Positions 48,265-53,350 of a stretch of 53,350 nucleotides of DNA are shown one piece after another. The notes beneath the pieces were generated by a model, which was not told where the DNA came from, ran no database searches, and saw nothing but the letters and a program-made list of their open reading frames with translations. Numbering within the stretch: the first letter of the stretch is position 1; each line of letters opens with the position of its first letter. Source of the DNA: Deltaproteobacteria bacterium (lineage in GTDB: Bacteria; Desulfobacterota; Syntrophia; Syntrophales; Smithellaceae). Both the position numbers and the translations under genes were made by a program. The stretch lies in assembly GCA_019136325.1 (NCBI GenBank), contig JAGVUJ010000018.1, positions 1-53,350 of the forward strand, given 5' to 3'.

Positions 48265-48281
48265 TGTTCTTTCCTCCTCAC

Positions 48282-48312
48282 TCCGATAATCGGAATAAAT
48301 TCCGCTATGCGG
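48282..48312 (-). promoter_or_regulatory. Three overlapping palindromes in the argG leader
   Basis: On the plus strand: TCCGAT-A-ATCGGA (48282-48294), CGGAAT-AA-ATTCCG (48291-48304) and CCGC-TAT-GCGG (48302-48312). Each shares bases with its neighbour, so in RNA the three stems exclude one another, and the last stem before argG lies next to its GAGGAGG. An attenuator-like switch or a protein-binding array is possible. Sequence pattern is certain; role is inferred. Confidence 0.55.
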
Positions 48313-48329
48313 GATAATTTTCTATTTGA

Positions 48330-49238
48330 CTAAAGCAACATCTCCAGTATGGCCTTCTGCACGTGCAAACGGTTTTCCGCCTGATCGATCACCACCGAAT
48401 TCGGTCCGTCAATGACGTCAGCGGAAATTTCTTCTCCGCGATGCGCGGGAAGACAATGCATGACCAGGACATCCTTCTTCGCTTCGTTCAAAAGTTTTTT
48501 GTTGATCTGATACTCTTTAAATATTTTTTTTCTTTTCCGGTCTTCCGATTCCTGTCCCATGCTGACCCAGACATCCGTATACAGGACATCGGCATTCCTC
48601 GCCGCCTCCAGGGGATTCTGATAAAGCGTGATCCCTTCCTGCGACTCCTTTTGTCCCCGGGCCATGATTTTCTTATCCGGCCCGTAACCCTGCGGGCAGG
48701 CCAGCGTTAATTGAATCGGCAGTTTGGCGGCCGCTTCGATCCATGTATTGGCCACATTATTTCCGTCGCCGATATAGGCTATTTTTATTTTTTTGTACGA
48801 GCCTTTTTTTTCCTTAATGGTAAACAGATCGCTCAATATCTGACACGGATGCAAGAGGTCCGTCAGGCCGTTAATGACCGGAATGGACGCCCAGCGGGCA
48901 AACGCTTCCACGTTTTCCTGAGAAAAAGTCCGGATCATGATTCCGTTCAGATAACGCGACATCATCCGGGCCGAATCGGAAATGGTTTCTCCGCGGCCTA
49001 TTTGCGTATCGCGGGACGTCAAAAACAACGCGATCCCGCCCAACTGGTACATCCCGACTTCAAAGGATATTCTTGTACGGGTGGACGATTTATCAAAAAT
49101 CATCCCCAGCGTTTTCCCCTTGAGGGAATCATGGGGTGTGCCGGCTTTCAAACTTTTCTTCAGTTTGTCGGCTTTCTTCCAGATTTTGTCGAAATCTCCG
49201 GGCTCGAGATCATAAAGACTGAGCAAATCTTTTTTCAT
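48330..49238 (-). CDS. argF: Ornithine carbamoyltransferase
   Basis: A 302-residue enzyme making citrulline from ornithine and carbamoyl phosphate. The carbamoyl-phosphate loop is S-S-T-R-T-R at 51-56, LLHPCQILSDLFTI carries the HPxQ motif, and the ornithine-binding HCLPAHRGEE is near residue 258. Length is normal. The ATG overlaps the argD stop (ATGA). Confidence 0.97.
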   Translation of the reverse strand: MKKDLLSLYDLEPGDFDKIWKKADKLKKSLKAGTPHDSLKGKTLGMIFDKSSTRTRISFEVGMYQLGGIALFLTSRDTQIGRGETISDSARMMSRYLNGIMIRTFSQENVEAFARWASIPVINGLTDLLHPCQILSDLFTIKEKKGSYKKIKIAYIGDGNNVANTWIEAAAKLPIQLTLACPQGYGPDKKIMARGQKESQEGITLYQNPLEAARNADVLYTDVWVSMGQESEDRKRKKIFKEYQINKKLLNEAKKDVLVMHCLPAHRGEEISADVIDGPNSVVIDQAENRLHVQKAILEMLL

Positions 49239-50425
49239 TGACCCTCCATCACATCGTCAAGTACTTTTATCGCCTGATCGATATCCTGCGTTGTAATAAT
49301 CAGCGGCGGAACAAACCGCAATATCTTGCCGCCGGTGGAATTGATGAGCAATCCCCGATTCAGACATGCATGAACCATATCGCTCGTTTCCATATCCAGT
49401 TTCATGGCCAGCATCAATCCTCGTCCCCGAACCTCCCTGATGACCGGATGTTTCTGCTGTAATTTTTTCAATTGGGCCAGGAAATACCCGCCTGTCTTTT
49501 CACAATGCTCCAGGATTCCTTCCTGCAGGATTGTTTTTAAAACCGTTTCGGCCGCCGTCATGGCCAGAGGATTGCCGCCGAAGGTCGAGGCATGATTGCC
49601 CGGCACAAAAGCCTTGGCAATCTTGTCCGTCGCCAGCATCGCGCCAACCGGAAATCCGTTAGCCAGCGCCTTGGCCAGGGTCATGATATCCGGCTTGATG
49701 CCGGAGTGCTCATAGGCAAAAAGTTTCCCCGTGCGTCCAATCCCCGTCTGTACCTCGTCAACAATCAGCAATATTCCATGCCGGTCGCAGATTTCCCGCA
49801 CCCGGGCCAGGTAATTTTCATCGGGAATGTTTACACCGCCTTCTCCCTGAATCGGTTCCAGCAGTATGCCGCAGGTTTTACCGGAAATAGCATTTTCCAG
49901 CGCCTGCAAATCATTGAACGGCACATACGTGAACCCGTCCAGCAGCGGCGTGAATCCGAATTGAAATTTCTCCTGCCCCGTCGCTGTAATGGTAGCCATC
50001 GTGCGTCCATGGAAGGAATCTTTCATGGTAATCAGCTCGAATTTATCCGGCCCCATATTTTCATGGGCATACTTCCGGGCCAGTTTAATGGCCGCTTCAT
50101 TGGCTTCCGCGCCGCTGTTGCAGAAAAAAACCTTGTCCGCAAAGGAATTCTTAACGAGAAGTTCCGCCAGACAGGCCTGCGGCTCCGTGTAATACAAGTT
50201 GGACACATGCGTTAATTTATCCAGTTGTTCTTTCAGGGCGGCAATAACCCGGGGATGCGAATGGCCGAGATTACAGACGGCGATCCCCGCCACAAAGTCA
50301 AGATATTCTTTGCCGTTGATATCCCACACCCGGGCGCCTTTGCCTTTCGTCAGCACGATGGGAAATCGCCTGTAGGTATTCATGATGTTTTCACCGGCCA
50401 GAGCCATGATATGCTGTTCGTTCAT
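49235..50425 (-). CDS. argD: Acetylornithine aminotransferase
   Basis: A 396-residue PLP enzyme that converts N-acetylglutamate semialdehyde and glutamate to N-acetylornithine and 2-oxoglutarate; relatives also serve in DAP synthesis. K252 in TLAKALANGFPVGA forms the Schiff base, D223 in VDEVQTG binds the pyridine ring, and FCNSGAEANEAAIKLA (101-116) binds the phosphate. The ATG at 50425 has AGGTGG eight bases upstream and gives the family length; a longer frame from 50632 would overlap argB by almost 190 bases and is rejected. Confidence 0.96.
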   Translation of the reverse strand: MNEQHIMALAGENIMNTYRRFPIVLTKGKGARVWDINGKEYLDFVAGIAVCNLGHSHPRVIAALKEQLDKLTHVSNLYYTEPQACLAELLVKNSFADKVFFCNSGAEANEAAIKLARKYAHENMGPDKFELITMKDSFHGRTMATITATGQEKFQFGFTPLLDGFTYVPFNDLQALENAISGKTCGILLEPIQGEGGVNIPDENYLARVREICDRHGILLIVDEVQTGIGRTGKLFAYEHSGIKPDIMTLAKALANGFPVGAMLATDKIAKAFVPGNHASTFGGNPLAMTAAETVLKTILQEGILEHCEKTGGYFLAQLKKLQQKHPVIREVRGRGLMLAMKLDMETSDMVHACLNRGLLINSTGGKILRFVPPLIITTQDIDQAIKVLDDVMEGQ

Positions 50426-50444
50426 TTTAATTTCCACCTGTCTT

Positions 50445-51338
<894 letters not shown>

Positions 51339-51370
51339 TCAACTCCGTTAACAAACCCCAGGGTTTACGC

Positions 51371-52762
51371 TTAAAGGATATACCGGCTCAAATCCTGATC
51401 CTCGATGATGCCGTTCAGTTTCTCTTCCACGTATTGCGCATCGATCACGATTTCCTTCTTCTCCATATCCGGAGCGTCGAAAGAGATATCGTCCAGCAGT
51501 TTTTCCATCATCGTATAAAGTCTTCGCGCCCCGATATTTTCAGTGCTTTCGTTAACCAGCTCCGCCATCTCGGCAATGGCGGCTATCGCATCATTCGTAA
51601 ACGTTAATTGCAGACCTTCCGTCGCCATCATTTCCGTGTATTGCTTGACCAGCGCGTTATTCGGTTCCGTCAGAATACGGATAAAATCTTCCTTCCCGAG
51701 AGAATCCAGTTCGACGCGAATGGGAAACCGGCCCTGCAGCTCCGGAATCAAATCGGACGGCTTCGTTCCGGAAAAAGCGCCGGCGGCAATAAAGAGAATA
51801 TGATCCGTCTTGACCATGCCGTAACGCGTATTGACGTTCGAGCCTTCCACGATCGGCAGCAAATCGCGCTGTACGCCCTCCCGGGATACATCCGGACCGT
51901 GCTGGGAATCGCCGCCGACAATCTTGTCGATTTCATCCAGGAAGATGATGCCCGACTGCTCGACCCGTTCCAGCGCCGTTTTGGTGACCTTTTCCATATC
52001 GATCAATTTCTGTGCCTCTTCCGCTTCCAGAATTTCCAGAGCTTCGGGCACTTTCACATTTCGCTTCTTTTTCTTCTGCGGCATCATATTGCCGAGCATG
52101 TCTTTCAAATTAAGCCCCATGTCTTCCATGCCGGCGGCGGAAAAAATCTCGATCATCGGTCCGCTTCTCGGCTCGGACACTTCCAGCTCGACCATCTTGT
52201 CGTCAAATTTTCCCTCTTTGAACCAGCGACGCATTTTTTCCCGGGAAGCGTCATGTTTCTTTTCGTCCTCTTCCAACGCCACGGCGGTTTGATCCGCCGG
52301 ATGATCGCTGAGCATGTCGCTCACGTTTCTCTCCGTCAGACGGGGCGGCAGCAGCAGGTCGAGAATTCTTTCCTCGGCGATCTCCGCCGCTTTAGCCTGC
52401 ACATTTTCCTGCTCTTCCGCCTTGACCATATTGATGGAAAGCTCCACCAGATCCCGCACCATGGATTCCACATCCCGGCCGACGTAACCCACTTCCGTAA
52501 ATTTCGACGCCTCTATTTTCAAAAAAGGCGAATTGTCGATTTTCGCCAGGCGGCGCGCAATTTCCGTTTTTCCCACGCCGGTGGGACCGATCATAATAAT
52601 GTTCTTCGGTGAAATTTCATCGGCCAGATCCGCCGTTACATTCTGTCTGCGCCACCTGTTGCGCAAGGCGATCGCCACCGCTCTTTTGGCGTCCAGTTGG
52701 CCGATAATATGCTGATTTAATTTTTCCACGATTTCACGCGGTTTTAACCCTTTGCTAGACAT
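51371..52762 (-). CDS. hslU: ATP-dependent protease ATPase subunit HslU
   Basis: A 463-residue AAA+ unfoldase, hexameric cap of the HslUV protease in the cytoplasm. Walker A is GPTGVGKT (59-66), Walker B is [11 protein letters not shown], and the pore motif is [15 protein letters not shown]. The intermediate I-domain (about 110-240) is charged and ends near [12 protein letters not shown]. The C-terminus ISRYIL-type tail, here DLSRYIL, inserts into HslV. It begins three bases after the hslV stop. Confidence 0.98.
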   Translation of the reverse strand: MSSKGLKPREIVEKLNQHIIGQLDAKRAVAIALRNRWRRQNVTADLADEISPKNIIMIGPTGVGKTEIARRLAKIDNSPFLKIEASKFTEVGYVGRDVESMVRDLVELSINMVKAEEQENVQAKAAEIAEERILDLLLPPRLTERNVSDMLSDHPADQTAVALEEDEKKHDASREKMRRWFKEGKFDDKMVELEVSEPRSGPMIEIFSAAGMEDMGLNLKDMLGNMMPQKKKKRNVKVPEALEILEAEEAQKLIDMEKVTKTALERVEQSGIIFLDEIDKIVGGDSQHGPDVSREGVQRDLLPIVEGSNVNTRYGMVKTDHILFIAAGAFSGTKPSDLIPELQGRFPIRVELDSLGKEDFIRILTEPNNALVKQYTEMMATEGLQLTFTNDAIAAIAEMAELVNESTENIGARRLYTMMEKLLDDISFDAPDMEKKEIVIDAQYVEEKLNGIIEDQDLSRYIL

Positions 52763-52765
52763 ATT

Positions 52766-53347
52766 CTACTTCTTTCCTTTATCTCTGCTTTTGCTCTCTT
52801 TTTCTTCGTTTTCAATATCGATTTCTTCAACCGTGATATGATCATTGGTATAAATACAAACCTCCGATGCCAGCCTCATCGCTTCCCGGGCGATTTCCGA
52901 CGCCGTCAGATTAGAATGACGCAGAAGCGCCCGCGCCGCCGTCAGCGCATACGTCCCGCCGGAACCGATGGCCATGACATCGTCATCCGCTTCAATGACA
53001 TCGCCGTTTCCCGAGATGATGAGGGAATTATCTTTATTGACGGCGATCATCAGCGCTTCCAGATGTCTCAACACCCGGTCTGTCCGCCAGTCCTTGGTCA
53101 ATTCCACGGCCGCTCTCAACAAATTACCGTTGTACTGCTCCAGTTTCTGGTCGAAGCGGTCAAACAGCGTAAACGCATCCGCCGTGGCGCCGGCAAAACC
53201 GACGATCACTTCATTATTATATAACCGACGGACCTTGCGCGCGCCGTGCTTCAATATCGTCGTGTCCATGGTCACCTGACCATCGCCGGCGACTGTTATT
53301 TTACCGTCGCGTTTAACCGCTAATATCGTGGTGCCTCTTATATTCAT
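52766..53347 (-). CDS. hslV: ATP-dependent protease proteolytic subunit HslV
   Basis: A 193-residue threonine peptidase forming the dodecameric core of HslUV. A five-residue propeptide MNIRG precedes T6, which is the catalytic N-terminal Thr after processing (GTTILAVKRDG); GDGQVTM, K33-region text TTILKHGARKVRR and GSGGTYALTAARAL are conserved. The start ATG is three bases from the window edge, so its ribosome site and promoter are not visible. First gene visible in the chain hslV-hslU-argB-argD-argF-argG-argH. Confidence 0.97.
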   Translation of the reverse strand: MNIRGTTILAVKRDGKITVAGDGQVTMDTTILKHGARKVRRLYNNEVIVGFAGATADAFTLFDRFDQKLEQYNGNLLRAAVELTKDWRTDRVLRHLEALMIAVNKDNSLIISGNGDVIEADDDVMAIGSGGTYALTAARALLRHSNLTASEIAREAMRLASEVCIYTNDHITVEEIDIENEEKESKSRDKGKK

Positions 53348-53350
53348 TCC

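Noticed and set aside
51608..52612. 334-residue plus-strand open frame
   Set aside because: Antisense to hslU; Phe/His-rich shadow of a real gene.

Overview
The window is a gene-dense stretch of a bacterial chromosome, without phage, transposon, rRNA or CRISPR signatures. It fits an anaerobic Desulfobacterota (old Deltaproteobacteria), perhaps a Syntrophales-type organism. The reasons are gene families and order, not a database match: a giant 2-hydroxyacyl-CoA-dehydratase-type activase, an ADP-forming acyl-CoA synthetase, a family III CoA-transferase, a biotin-dependent carboxyltransferase, an AhbB-like fragment before hemL, a fused ispDF beside gltX, PIN-TRAM and carD, and an hslVU-arg-dap chain.

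Plus-strand left arm (1-9987): the 3' end of a probable siroheme decarboxylase gene runs into hemL. A gmd-fcl pair with its own promoter makes GDP-L-fucose. Next come atpZ-like, atpI-like and atpB genes for the ATP synthase membrane sector; this set stops at a strong terminator without atpE. The 1422-residue activase with two ATPase domains and then mobA follow.

Minus-strand block (9996-22280): a zinc-ribbon/J-domain protein, a Cam-type gamma carbonic anhydrase with a full active site, then valS-nadC-birA-coaX-coaE (NAD, biotin and CoA metabolism), a TPR/SLH lipoprotein with its own promoter and terminator, and mutL-miaA-retropepsin.

Middle accessory part (22541-36515): a lone PilB/GspE ATPase, then a minus-strand group of an 87-residue protein, an HTH/iron-sulphur protein and an SGNH hydrolase. 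A minus-strand run acd-truA-rfbD-CoA-transferase-methyltransferase follows. A PatZ-like acetyltransferase gene diverges from acd; the intergenic region carries a near-consensus promoter and two inverted repeats. A carboxyltransferase, a beta-propeller protein and a DUF2784 membrane protein lie on the plus strand.

Right arm (36518-53347, all minus): ispDF-gltX, PIN-TRAM, carD, a two-tRNA operon (Gly-GCC, Cys-GCA) with its own promoter and terminator, and a long colinear chain hslV-hslU-argB-argD-argF-argG-argH-lipoprotein-dapA-dapB-folK-YHS-tal-pgsA. The argF-argG gap holds three overlapping palindromes that could form alternative RNA hairpins. I found no convincing wholly new defence or mobile system. 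The best leads are the activase, the split acyl-CoA synthetase/acetyltransferase pair with its shared regulatory region, the argG leader, the iron-sulphur cassette and the Cam-type enzyme.
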